From positions 3,495,001 to 3,559,000 of the forward strand of contig NZ_CP115159.1 in NCBI RefSeq assembly GCF_027594425.1: a stretch of DNA of 64,000 nucleotides, given 5' to 3'. The stretch is from Zunongwangia sp. HGR-M22 (GTDB lineage: Bacteria > Bacteroidota > Bacteroidia > Flavobacteriales > Flavobacteriaceae). Below are positions 35,249 through 43,675 of this stretch, one piece after another (within the stretch, counting starts at the first letter, position 1; the number at the start of each line of letters is the position of its first letter). Position numbers and translations under genes: made by a program. The notes under the pieces were generated by a model. The model was not told the DNA's origin, ran no database searches, and saw only the letters and a list, made by a program, of their open reading frames with translations.

Positions 35249-36187
35249 TTAGAAGTTATATACAACTTCCAGATTGTAATCTTTAAGGGCTTTTTTGGCT
35301 TTTTCTAAATCTTCTGTAAATCCTAAGATATAGCCACCACCACCAGAGCCGCAAAGCTTAAGGTAATAATCGTTGGTTTCTATACCATGTTTCCACAGCT
35401 TATGAAATTGCGCAGGAATCATAGGTTTAAAGTTATCTAAAACCACATGAGAAAGATGTTTTACATTTTTAAATAGCGATTTTACATCTCCCTTTAAAAA
35501 ATCATCAACACAAGCATCTGTATGTTTTACAAACTGATTTTTAAGCATTTTCCTGAAAGGTTCTTGCTTCATATTCTCCATAAATATGCTTACCATAGGG
35601 GCTGTTTCTCCCGTAGAACCGCTATCCAAAAGAAATACAGCACCTGTACCGTTTTCTGTTTGCGAAGGAATTCCGGCAGGTTCGATATTGTCTTTAGAAT
35701 TAATTAGAATCGGAATGCTTAAGTAGCTATTTAAAGGATCTAATCCTGAAGATTCACCATGAAAAAAAGATTCCATTTTACCGAAAATCTTTTTCAGTTT
35801 AAGTAATTTATCACGGGTTAGATTTTCTAAAACGGTAATTTTATCTGTAGCATACTTGTCGTAAATCGCCGCTACTAATGCACCGCTACTACCAACGCCA
35901 TAGCCTTGCGGGATGCTCGAATCAAAATACATTCCTTTCTCAATATCAGCCTCTAAAGCATTAATATCAAAATGTACAAGCTCTGGATTTTCGATTTGCA
36001 GCGTATTTAAATATACTGCAAAACGAGCTAAGTGTTCATTAGATTCTTTAGATTTTGCCGTAGGCTCTTCAGAAACCTTTAAAGCGCCATTATAAAAATT
36101 GTAAGGAATAGATAAGCCCTTAGAATCTTTGATGATTCCATACTCTCCAAACAATAAAATTTTAGAATAAAATAAAGGTCCCTTCAT
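35249..36187 (-). CDS. GHMP kinase, probable mevalonate kinase
   Basis: 312-aa GHMP kinase. The substrate strand FYSKILLFGEYGIIKDSKGLSIP, the ATP-binding IPQGYGVGSSGALVAAIYDKY and the third motif LKLCGSGGGGYILGF are all present. Position between diphosphomevalonate decarboxylase (57 bp upstream) and a prenyltransferase supports mevalonate kinase. Phosphomevalonate kinase is an alternative, since the window contains only one kinase of this pathway. Confidence 0.87.
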   Translation of the reverse strand: MKGPLFYSKILLFGEYGIIKDSKGLSIPYNFYNGALKVSEEPTAKSKESNEHLARFAVYLNTLQIENPELVHFDINALEADIEKGMYFDSSIPQGYGVGSSGALVAAIYDKYATDKITVLENLTRDKLLKLKKIFGKMESFFHGESSGLDPLNSYLSIPILINSKDNIEPAGIPSQTENGTGAVFLLDSGSTGETAPMVSIFMENMKQEPFRKMLKNQFVKHTDACVDDFLKGDVKSLFKNVKHLSHVVLDNFKPMIPAQFHKLWKHGIETNDYYLKLCGSGGGGYILGFTEDLEKAKKALKDYNLEVVYNF

Positions 36188-36244
36188 ATAATTAGCCTTT
36201 TAGCTACTACAACCAGATTATGATTTACAGCAACTTATATAAAA

Positions 36245-37336
36245 TTACAACATTTTTGCTCCTTCTCCAACCTCATCGCAAATATAGTGTCCATTTTCAC
36301 AATAGACAACTAACTCGTTCTTAACAAATTCCAAAATTTCTTCTTTGTTTGCTGAAGGATATAACATATGTACGTTTGCACCGGCATCTAAAGTAAAACA
36401 AACCGGGATTCCGCTTTCTTCTCGCTTCTCCCAAATTTTATGAATAAGTGCCAAAGTATTTGGTTTCATCAACAAAAAATAAGGATCGCTACTCATCATC
36501 ATGCTATGAAGGCTAAGCGCTTCGCTTTCTACAATTTTTATAAAAGTTTTGAGATCTGCATCTGCAAAAACAGGGATTAGTTCTGATAAATGATCGTTTG
36601 CCTGCTTAAATCTTGCCTCTGCAAAGGGATGCCCATGCATCAAATCGTGGCCTACCGTACTGCTTACTTGTTTAATTCCTTTGTCTACCAATAAGATAGT
36701 ATCTTGATAATCCTTAAAAACGGCATCAGTTTTAAGAGGATATTCGATCCCATAATAGTCACTACTCAGCAAAATATCTTTGTGCTCGCCCCAAACGACC
36801 ATATTGCCTTTTACACTTCTACAAGCACTACCACTACCCAATCTTGCTAAAAACGAAGCCTTTTTATTAAAAAAATCATCGGTCATTTCAGGAAAAAGTG
36901 ATTTTTCCAAACTCATCACACAAAGTGCTAAAGCACTCATCCCACTTGCTGAAGATGCTATACCACTACTATGCGGAAAAGAATTTTCTGATACAACTTC
37001 GAAACTAAAATGTTTCAAATAAGCACAATAAGGCAAAATTCGTTTAAAAAAAGAAGCAATTTTAGGCTTAAAGCTTTCTTTCTTAACGCCTTCAAAGATC
37101 ACTTCAAAAGTAATTTCTTCAGAATTTTGATGCGCTTCAGTAACTTTAACATAGTTTAATTTAGTTGTAGTTTTACAGTTTTTGAGCGTAAAACTTAAAG
37201 AAGGATTCGCCGGAATTTGATTTTCCTTTTTACCCCAATATTTAACTAAAGCTATATTACTTGGCGCTTCCCAGCTCTCCGAACCATTTTCTATGGTTGG
37301 ATTAACATCTGCTACGATAAATTCCTTATCAGGCAT
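36245..37336 (-). CDS. mvaD: Diphosphomevalonate decarboxylase
   Basis: 363-aa GHMP-fold decarboxylase: SNIALVKYWGKKENQIPANPSLSFTL, HSSGIASSASGMSALALC, RLGSGSACRSVKGNMVVWGEH and CFTLDAGANVHMLYP are characteristic. It makes isopentenyl diphosphate with loss of CO2. The mevalonate route, instead of the DXP pathway, is typical of Flavobacteriia. First gene of the minus-strand run mvaD, kinase, UbiA, RluB-like. Confidence 0.94.
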   Translation of the reverse strand: MPDKEFIVADVNPTIENGSESWEAPSNIALVKYWGKKENQIPANPSLSFTLKNCKTTTKLNYVKVTEAHQNSEEITFEVIFEGVKKESFKPKIASFFKRILPYCAYLKHFSFEVVSENSFPHSSGIASSASGMSALALCVMSLEKSLFPEMTDDFFNKKASFLARLGSGSACRSVKGNMVVWGEHKDILLSSDYYGIEYPLKTDAVFKDYQDTILLVDKGIKQVSSTVGHDLMHGHPFAEARFKQANDHLSELIPVFADADLKTFIKIVESEALSLHSMMMSSDPYFLLMKPNTLALIHKIWEKREESGIPVCFTLDAGANVHMLYPSANKEEILEFVKNELVVYCENGHYICDEVGEGAKML

Positions 37337-37440
37337 TTTTAAAGATTTTCGACAAATATATACTTTTAAATTTTTCTTACTGATTCACCCATAATTCATT
37401 TTTTTTGCTATTTTTAAAAGACAAAACCTAATCATAACTA

Positions 37441-37917
37441 ATGAATGCTAAGCTGCTTATACGCAGTGTTACAGCAACTGCCGTTTGTCTGGTATTTGGC
37501 TTTTTAGGCATTATTGCGCTACAAGACGGATTAGACAGCTGGTATGCTGCGCTGCAGAAACCATGGTTTACAGCACCGGAATCTTTCTTTGGCCCGGTGT
37601 GGACAATCATGTATATACTTATTGGCGTTTCGGCAGGTTTAGTATGGAGTAAAGGTTTCTATCACAAATGGGTAAAAACAGCACTTTATCATTTTGGCTT
37701 TATCCTACTACTCAACACTTTTTGGTTTTTATTTTTCTTTGGATTGCACGAACCATTAATGGCTTTACTTGCGATTATCTCCGTATTTATAGTTGTTCTT
37801 ATTACTATAAAATGGTTTAAAATTGTAAACGCATGGTCTGCCTACTTACTTATCCCTTATGCTGTTTGGGTACTTTATTTGCTGGCTTTTACTTTTGAAT
37901 TTTGGCGTATTAACTAA
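37441..37917 (+). CDS. tspO: TspO/MBR family protein
   Basis: 158-aa membrane protein with five helices and the TspO pattern: DSWYAALQKPWFTAPESFFGPVWTIMYILIGVSAGLVW, LLNTFWFLFFFGLHEP and AYLLIPYAVWVLYLLAFTFEFWRIN. TspO proteins bind porphyrins and are linked to stress and light regulation. Its stop overlaps by 4 bp the convergent flavoprotein gene. Confidence 0.93.
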   Translation: MNAKLLIRSVTATAVCLVFGFLGIIALQDGLDSWYAALQKPWFTAPESFFGPVWTIMYILIGVSAGLVWSKGFYHKWVKTALYHFGFILLLNTFWFLFFFGLHEPLMALLAIISVFIVVLITIKWFKIVNAWSAYLLIPYAVWVLYLLAFTFEFWRIN

Positions 37918-39128
37918 CTTTCAGCAATAGCTTTTGCAGCGATATATCCACCCGTCCAGGCATTCTGAAAATTAAAGCCACCCGTAATAGCATCGATATT
38001 TAGTACTTCTCCTGCAAAATATAAGTTTTGATATTTTTTACTTCGGAAGGTTTTAAAATCGATTTCTTTTAAATCTACACCCCCAGCAGTTACAAACTCT
38101 TCTTTAAAAGTACTTTTACCGTTTACCTGAAATTCAGCATTCGTTAATTGTATCGCTAATGCTTCTAATTGCTTTTTTGAAACATTGGCCCAAACCTCTT
38201 CTTCTACAATTTCTGAAGCCTTGCATATTTTTATCCAAAGTCGCTTTGGAAGTTCAAATTGTGGATATTTAGAAACTTTTTGTTTTCCGGAGTTATTCTT
38301 AATTTTCATCAAATCTTCCATTATAGAATCTGAATTAAAACCCGGCACCCAGTTTACCACTATAGGAAATTTATAATCATATTTGTTTAATTCTCGCGCT
38401 CCCCAGGCAGAAAGTTTTAAAATCCCGGGGCCACTTAATCCCCAATGAGTTATTAAAAGTGGATCTTCACTTTCCAGTCCCGAATTCGGAATTTTCACTT
38501 CAGCAAAATTAGCGATACCGGCAAGACCTTCTATTCTGGGATCTTTGATATTAAACGTAAATAAAGACGGTACCGCATTTATTAAATGATGCCCTAAATG
38601 TTGAAGGATATTCCACATTTTAGGATTACTTCCTGTTGCTATGACTAACTTCTCGCAAGTAAAATTCGTCTTAGTGGTTTTCACACTCCAGGTATGATCT
38701 ACTTTATCAATAGCATTTACCGAATATCCTGTAAGAATATCTATATTTAAACGCTTGGTTTCGCTAAGAAAGCAGTCTATAATAGTTTCAGAAGTATTAC
38801 TCACAGGGAACATTCTGCCATCTTCTTCAGTCTTCAATTCTACATTGCGATCGGCAAACCAGCCAATGGTATCACCCGTCATAAAACTATGAAAAGGGCC
38901 AAGTAATTCTTTTTGTCCTCTGGGATAGTTTTGTGACAATTCTTTCGGCATAAATTCAGCATGCGTCACATTACATCGTCCACCACCTGAAATTTTAACT
39001 TTAGATAAGACCGTTTTTCCTCGCTCTAGAATGGCAATTTTTAATTCGGGATTAAACTCTGCAATATTAATTGCTGTAAAAAAACCGGCAGCTCCACCAC
39101 CTACTATCAAAACATTGTAATGCGTCAT
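37914..39128 (-). CDS. HI0933-family FAD-dependent protein (YhiN-like)
   Basis: 404-aa flavoprotein: YNVLIVGGGAAGFFTAINIAE at the N-terminus, SKVKISGGGRCNVTHAE, THWGLSGPGILKLSAWGARE, FVTAGGVDLKEIDFKTFRSKKYQNLYFAGEVLNIDAITGGFNFQNAWTGGYIAAKAI. This is the HI0933/YhiN family, with one FAD and no known physiological reaction. Single gene between tspO and the phosphodiesterase gene. Confidence 0.92.
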   Translation of the reverse strand: MTHYNVLIVGGGAAGFFTAINIAEFNPELKIAILERGKTVLSKVKISGGGRCNVTHAEFMPKELSQNYPRGQKELLGPFHSFMTGDTIGWFADRNVELKTEEDGRMFPVSNTSETIIDCFLSETKRLNIDILTGYSVNAIDKVDHTWSVKTTKTNFTCEKLVIATGSNPKMWNILQHLGHHLINAVPSLFTFNIKDPRIEGLAGIANFAEVKIPNSGLESEDPLLITHWGLSGPGILKLSAWGARELNKYDYKFPIVVNWVPGFNSDSIMEDLMKIKNNSGKQKVSKYPQFELPKRLWIKICKASEIVEEEVWANVSKKQLEALAIQLTNAEFQVNGKSTFKEEFVTAGGVDLKEIDFKTFRSKKYQNLYFAGEVLNIDAITGGFNFQNAWTGGYIAAKAIAES

Positions 39129-39165
39129 CTAATTTTGTTAGAAATAATTATGGCAAATCTTATCA

Positions 39166-39834
39166 CTATATTCGATCTGGAAAGTCGGAAATAATCCCAT
39201 CTACTCCAAGATCTTTCATTTTCTTGATTTTTTCGGTTTTATTTACCGTCCAAACATTCACTTTAATTTTGTTACGGTGGCAATCCCCTATAAAATCTCT
39301 GGTTACTAATTTATAATAAGGATGAATGGCAGCTGCTTTTAAGTGTCGTGCCTGTAAAAATGCAATACTCATATCGTCTTCTGTTAACACAGCTAAAGGG
39401 ATTGTAGTATTTTGACTACGAAGACTCATCAATTCATTAAAATTAAAGCTTGAAATCAAAATTCTTGATTCTGGCCGCTTTTCCAGCAAGTCTAATACCG
39501 GTAATGCTGTTCCTTCTCCTTTCAATTCTATATTCAAAATTACTTTATCCTGAATAACATCGAGCACTTCTTTTAATGTAGGAATTTGATAACCTTCTGA
39601 AGTTCTACAAGATTTTAGCTCCTTAAGTGATTTTTCACCAACAAATCCTGTACAAGTAGTTGTGCTATCTAGTTCTTCATCATGAATTACAACTAGCTCT
39701 CCCGTTTTACATAGATGCACATCGATTTCGATCATGTCTACCTTAAGGCTAATAGCTTTTTTTATACTCTCTATTGTGTTTTCGGCCACGTGACCTTTGG
39801 CACCTCTATGCCCAATTTTTAAAGGAGTTGTCAT
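39166..39834 (-). CDS. Glycerophosphodiester phosphodiesterase
   Basis: 222-aa GDPD-domain enzyme. The active-site signature is KIGHRGAKGHVAENTIESIKKAI, then DMIEIDVHLCKTGELVVIHDEELDSTTTCTG, with His, Glu, Asp and His residues in place. No signal peptide, so cytoplasmic. It hydrolyses glycerophosphodiesters from lipid turnover to glycerol-3-phosphate. Close to the HI0933-type gene (37 bp upstream in transcription order), possibly co-transcribed. Confidence 0.92.
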   Translation of the reverse strand: MTTPLKIGHRGAKGHVAENTIESIKKAISLKVDMIEIDVHLCKTGELVVIHDEELDSTTTCTGFVGEKSLKELKSCRTSEGYQIPTLKEVLDVIQDKVILNIELKGEGTALPVLDLLEKRPESRILISSFNFNELMSLRSQNTTIPLAVLTEDDMSIAFLQARHLKAAAIHPYYKLVTRDFIGDCHRNKIKVNVWTVNKTEKIKKMKDLGVDGIISDFPDRI

Positions 39835-39987
39835 TTATAAGTGTGTTAGTTAGTGTATTTCAAATTTTTTATAGTCCAAAAAATTATATTCAGTAGTCCT
39901 TTAGAAAGGCTTAGGACAACTTAACATTTTTTTTCTGTCTGGCATGCTTAAATTTACTTGATTTCGAATTACTAAAATGCAAATTTT

Positions 39988-40836
39988 ATGGATCAACCAA
40001 AAACCTTTCCACAACAAGATCAAAAACAACCTGGAGATGAGTATCAAATGCACCCCCAGCCAATGATCATTAGAGCGTCTTATAAAGGTAGTGAAAAGCT
40101 GAAGGGAAAAAATGCTTTAATTACCGGTGGAGACAGTGGTATAGGTCGAAGTGTAGCCTTACATTTTGCTAAAGAAGGTGCTAATGTTGCCATTATATAT
40201 CTAAGCGAAGATGAAGATGCTTTAGAGACTAAAAAATTAATAGAGGGCGAAGGACAGCGGTGTGTTTTAATTGAAGGAGATATTAAGAATCCTGAATTTT
40301 GTAAAAAATCGATAAAACTTACGATTGAGAAATTAGGAAGTCTAGACATCCTAATTAATAATGCTGCTGTACAATTTCCAAAAGATGATATACAAAATAT
40401 AAGTATAGATCAGATTAAGGAAACTTTTGAAACCAATATTTACCCCTATTTTTATATTATCAAGGAAGCGCTAAACTATTTAAAAGAAAACGCCGCAATT
40501 GTTAATACAACCTCGGTTACATCTTATAGAGGAAGCTCCCATTTACTGGATTATGCCAGTAGTAAAGGCGCAATTACGAGCTTTACCAGAAGTTTATCTA
40601 CAATGCTCGTAACAAAAGGGATACGTGTAAACGCCGTAGCACCAGGCCCAATTTGGACGCCTTTAATCCCTGCTACTTTTGACGATGTAAAAGAATTTGG
40701 ACAAAAAGTACCCATGGGAAGAGCCGGGCAGCCGGGAGAGGTTGCACCCGCTTATGTATTTCTAGCAAGCGAAGACAGCAGTTATATTACAGGACAAACC
40801 ATTCACGTGAATGGCGGAGAATTAATTGGAGGATAA
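39988..40836 (+). CDS. Short-chain dehydrogenase, general-stress type
   Basis: 282-aa SDR. An N-terminal tail (PKTFPQQDQKQPGDEYQMHPQPM) typical of the YhdF/GS39 stress subgroup precedes the Rossmann motif GKNALITGGDSGIGRSVALHFAKEGANV, then NNAAVQF and the catalytic YASSK with the preceding Ser in NTTSVTSYRGSS. It binds NAD(P)H, substrate unknown. It leads a three-gene stretch with a YetF-like and a PaiB-like gene, 17 and 24 bp apart. Confidence 0.92.
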   Translation: MDQPKTFPQQDQKQPGDEYQMHPQPMIIRASYKGSEKLKGKNALITGGDSGIGRSVALHFAKEGANVAIIYLSEDEDALETKKLIEGEGQRCVLIEGDIKNPEFCKKSIKLTIEKLGSLDILINNAAVQFPKDDIQNISIDQIKETFETNIYPYFYIIKEALNYLKENAAIVNTTSVTSYRGSSHLLDYASSKGAITSFTRSLSTMLVTKGIRVNAVAPGPIWTPLIPATFDDVKEFGQKVPMGRAGQPGEVAPAYVFLASEDSSYITGQTIHVNGGELIGG

Positions 40837-40853
40837 TAATTTAAAAATACAAT

Positions 40854-41378
40854 ATGGAGAAATGGTTTGAAGCATCAGCAACAAGTTTAATTGCTATCTC
40901 ATTAAGTGCAATAGGCATTTATATTTTAGTAATTATTTATACAAGAATTGCAGGAAAACGTAGTTTTTCTAAAATGTCGAGTTTCGATTTTGCAATGACG
41001 ATCGCCAGTGGTAGTATTTTAGCTTCAACCATTTTACTAAAAAACGTAAGCTTAATTCAGGGTGCGGTAGGTCTTTTGGCGGTCTATATTTTACAAATTG
41101 GCACAGCATATTTAAGAAGATATCCGGCTTTTCAGAAAATTACAGATAATGATCCTATCATGTTAATGAAGGAAGGGGAGATTTACTATGATAATCTGAA
41201 GAAAGCCCGAGTAACCGAATCTGATTTGCGCGGAAAATTAAGAGAAGCTAATGTTATCCAACTCTCTGAAGTGAGAGCGGTAATCTTCGAAACGACAGGC
41301 GATGTTTCTGTTTTACATTGTGATCCTGAAACTAAATTGGAAGAATGGCTTATTAAGGATGTTAAGCAAAAAGCTTAA
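40854..41378 (+). CDS. DUF421 (YetF-like) membrane protein
   Basis: 174-aa protein with three N-terminal hydrophobic segments (TSLIAISLSAIGIYILVIIYTRIAGKRSFSKMSSFDFAMTIASGSILAST) followed by a cytoplasmic YetF-type domain (NDPIMLMKEGEIYYDNLKKARVTESDLRGKLREANV). DUF421 proteins are widespread and linked to membrane stress in Bacilli, but their activity is not settled. It is 17 bp after the SDR gene. Confidence 0.9.
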   Translation: MEKWFEASATSLIAISLSAIGIYILVIIYTRIAGKRSFSKMSSFDFAMTIASGSILASTILLKNVSLIQGAVGLLAVYILQIGTAYLRRYPAFQKITDNDPIMLMKEGEIYYDNLKKARVTESDLRGKLREANVIQLSEVRAVIFETTGDVSVLHCDPETKLEEWLIKDVKQKA

Positions 41379-41402
41379 ATTTAGCTGCTAATACCCTTTT
41401 TA

Positions 41403-42017
41403 ATGTATCAACCGAAGAAATATCAAAAAGAGCATCCAGAATTTATTTTCGATTTTATTAAAAACAATCCTTTTGCGACAATGGTGAGCAATGCGCAAAA
41501 CCTAATAGCAACTCATATTCCGGTTTTAACAGAAGGAACTGCAGAGGATTTTAGATTGTATGCGCATATCGCAAATCATAATGAGCAATTAAAGTCTCTG
41601 AAGAATGATACTGAAGTTTTATTTATTTTTCAAGGTGCAAATGCATACGTAAGCTCTTCGTGGTACGCGGAAAAAGATATTAGCACATGGGATTATTCGG
41701 CTGTTCATATCAACGCTAAGATCAAAATACAAACTTCTGAAGAGTTAGAAAACTCATTAGAAAAGCTGGTCAATACTTTCGAAAATCGGCAAAAAACGCC
41801 CTTATTTTACAAAAATATTCCTAAAAAAATACTTCAGGACCATTTGCCATTAATCACAGGTTTTTGGGCAGCGCCTTTTAAAATTCAGGGAATCGCAAAG
41901 TTACATCAAAGCTATTCTAAAGAAGATATTATTTCTTCCGTAGAACATTTAGAAAAAGGAACGCTTAGCGATAAGCAACTTGCCAAAGATCTCAAAAAAG
42001 AGAACGGATTGCTATGA
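41403..42017 (+). CDS. FMN-binding PaiB-like protein
   Basis: 204-aa protein of the FMN-binding negative transcriptional regulator group: MYQPKKYQKEHPEFIFDFIKNNPFATMV, ATHIPVL, ANAYVSSSWYAEKDISTWDYSAVHINAKI and the late QGIAKLHQSYSKEDIISSVEHLE. Although named after B. subtilis PaiB, the fold is a flavin-binding split barrel, and a regulatory role is uncertain. 24 bp after the YetF-like gene. Confidence 0.9.
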   Translation: MYQPKKYQKEHPEFIFDFIKNNPFATMVSNAQNLIATHIPVLTEGTAEDFRLYAHIANHNEQLKSLKNDTEVLFIFQGANAYVSSSWYAEKDISTWDYSAVHINAKIKIQTSEELENSLEKLVNTFENRQKTPLFYKNIPKKILQDHLPLITGFWAAPFKIQGIAKLHQSYSKEDIISSVEHLEKGTLSDKQLAKDLKKENGLL

Positions 42018-42070
42018 TTGTATTTTAGAAAGGCAACAAAGCAGTCGCTTACAATTCAGACTATTTTCAA

Positions 42071-42778
42071 TTAATCGTTTTTCTTTCGATATCTCATATT
42101 CAGCATTTCTATAGACAAAGAAAAGAAGACCGAAAAATAGATATAACCTTTAGGTACGTGATAATGAACTGCTTCAATAATAAGCATCACTCCTATCAAG
42201 ATTAGAAAACTTAACGCTAAAATTTGGATCGTAGGGTGTTTATTTACAAAATCACTTACCGCTTTAGCAAAAATCATCATTACCAAAATAGAAATTATCA
42301 CTGCAATTATCATAAGAATAATTTCTGTCGTCAAGCCGATGGCGGTTAAAATAGAGTCGAAAGAGAAAATGATATCTAACATCACAATTTGAGCTATAGC
42401 CAAACCAAAAGATTTGGCGCTAACATTTTTCTCTGCTTCTTGCTGTCCTTCTACTTTGTGGTGTATTTCTAAAGTACTTTTCACTAAAAGAAAAATCCCT
42501 CCTGCTAACAAGATAATATCTCTCCAACTAAGCTCAAAATTGCCAAAAGTAAGTACGGGTTTAGTTAAACCAATAATCCAGGTAATACCTAACAAAAGTA
42601 ATACTCGTGTAATCATAGCCAACGCTAACCCTCCAATTCTGGCTTTCTTTTGCTGATGCTGCGGCAATTTCCCCGCGACTAAAGAAATAAAAATAATATT
42701 ATCGATCCCAAGAACAATCTCCATAAATGTTAAGGTAAGCAAAGCAACCCAGCTATCTGCCTGAAGAAAAATTTCCAT
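42071..42778 (-). CDS. TerC-family membrane protein
   Basis: 235-aa TerC/YkoY-type protein with about seven helices and conserved acidic membrane segments: LTFMEIVLGIDNIIFISLVAGKLP near the start and IVMLDIIFSFDSILTAIGLT in the middle. These EIVLGIDN and D(I/F)FSFDS motifs define the family, which is tied to metal export (Mn in some bacteria) and tellurite resistance. A G7/C7 run lies about 77-83 bp upstream of its start (42855-42861). Confidence 0.92.
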   Translation of the reverse strand: MEIFLQADSWVALLTLTFMEIVLGIDNIIFISLVAGKLPQHQQKKARIGGLALAMITRVLLLLGITWIIGLTKPVLTFGNFELSWRDIILLAGGIFLLVKSTLEIHHKVEGQQEAEKNVSAKSFGLAIAQIVMLDIIFSFDSILTAIGLTTEIILMIIAVIISILVMMIFAKAVSDFVNKHPTIQILALSFLILIGVMLIIEAVHYHVPKGYIYFSVFFSLSIEMLNMRYRKKND

Positions 42779-42900
42779 AAAAACGCTATTAATTTGAGGG
42801 AGGAAAATTAGAGATTAAAAATCAAATTATAGATAATAAAAAATTAAAAAACAGGGGGGGTTATATCGCTAAATATTTATCTCTTAAATCCTTCAATAAA

Positions 42901-42928
42901 AAAGCCTGAAGTTGAAACTTCAGGCTTT
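42901..42928 (-). terminator. Rho-independent terminator of the orphan gene
   Basis: AAAGCCTGAAGTT and AACTTCAGGCTTT make a 13-bp near-perfect hairpin, followed on the minus strand by TTTTTTATT. It lies 55 bp past the stop at 42984. Confidence 0.8.
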
Positions 42929-42983
42929 AAAATTTGTTGTTATTAATGGTTGGGCATTAAGCCATATTTTGATCATTAAACGA

Positions 42984-43412
42984 TTAGCGATCTCCCGCGG
43001 TTGTTGCCAAGTAGCCAATACCCTGCAAAACATCTTCTTTTTCCTCTAGATCTTTAATCATTAAAGTTTTATTACTGATATCATATTTTTGATCGAAAAT
43101 CAAAAAAGCTTTTTCTAATATCAATCCCACATAAAATTTAGAAGCTTTATTTAAAATACCAGAGTTTACACTTATTCCATTTTTATCGATGTAAATTAAT
43201 CTTTTGGAAAACGGCATCCAATTGGAATTAACGTTAATATTAAAATCTGAATCTTTTAAACGATTTAAGAATTCTGAAACCACCTTTTCATTGTAATGAA
43301 GGTTTAAAAATTCTTTTAAATCCTTTTGAAAATATTGACTTTCTATTACCTGATTAGCACGCGATACAATATTGTATACCTTAAGGTGTGCACCGTTATA
43401 AATTAGTTTCAT
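42984..43412 (-). CDS. Hypothetical protein, unrecognised
   Basis: 142-aa protein that I do not recognise. It has no signal peptide or membrane helix and is rich in Lys, Asn and Leu. It starts MKLIYNGAHLKVYNIV and contains FNINVNSNWMPFSKRLIYIDKNGISVN, perhaps beta strands, then a helical FYVGLILEKAFLIFD. A good ATG and a strong terminator after its stop support a real gene. It stands alone between terC-like and the PepSY fusion gene, with 263 bp of free sequence upstream. Confidence 0.65.
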   Translation of the reverse strand: MKLIYNGAHLKVYNIVSRANQVIESQYFQKDLKEFLNLHYNEKVVSEFLNRLKDSDFNINVNSNWMPFSKRLIYIDKNGISVNSGILNKASKFYVGLILEKAFLIFDQKYDISNKTLMIKDLEEKEDVLQGIGYLATTAGDR

Positions 43413-43675
43413 CGCAAGTTGAGTTAGTTTAGCGATTCAAAATTAAACAGTTAAGATGAATTGTGTTGGTATTTAATATTAAAATTTCATCAAAAAATTG
43501 ATAATTATAGATTTCCCACCTAAGTGTCTTATAATAAGAACAATCCCAAAAAAAGGCGATATTTTTTTTGCAAATATCAAAATCGAAATCACCTTTATAT
43601 TTAGGATTTAGAATGAAAATCTGATCAATAATACTAAAGCGTTTTCCAATTTTTCATCTAATTGAAATTGATTAT

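Noticed and set aside
42855-42861. G7 homopolymer upstream of the TerC-type gene as a phase-variable tract
   Set aside because: Only seven bases and outside any coding frame; no supporting feature beyond its rarity in AT-rich DNA.
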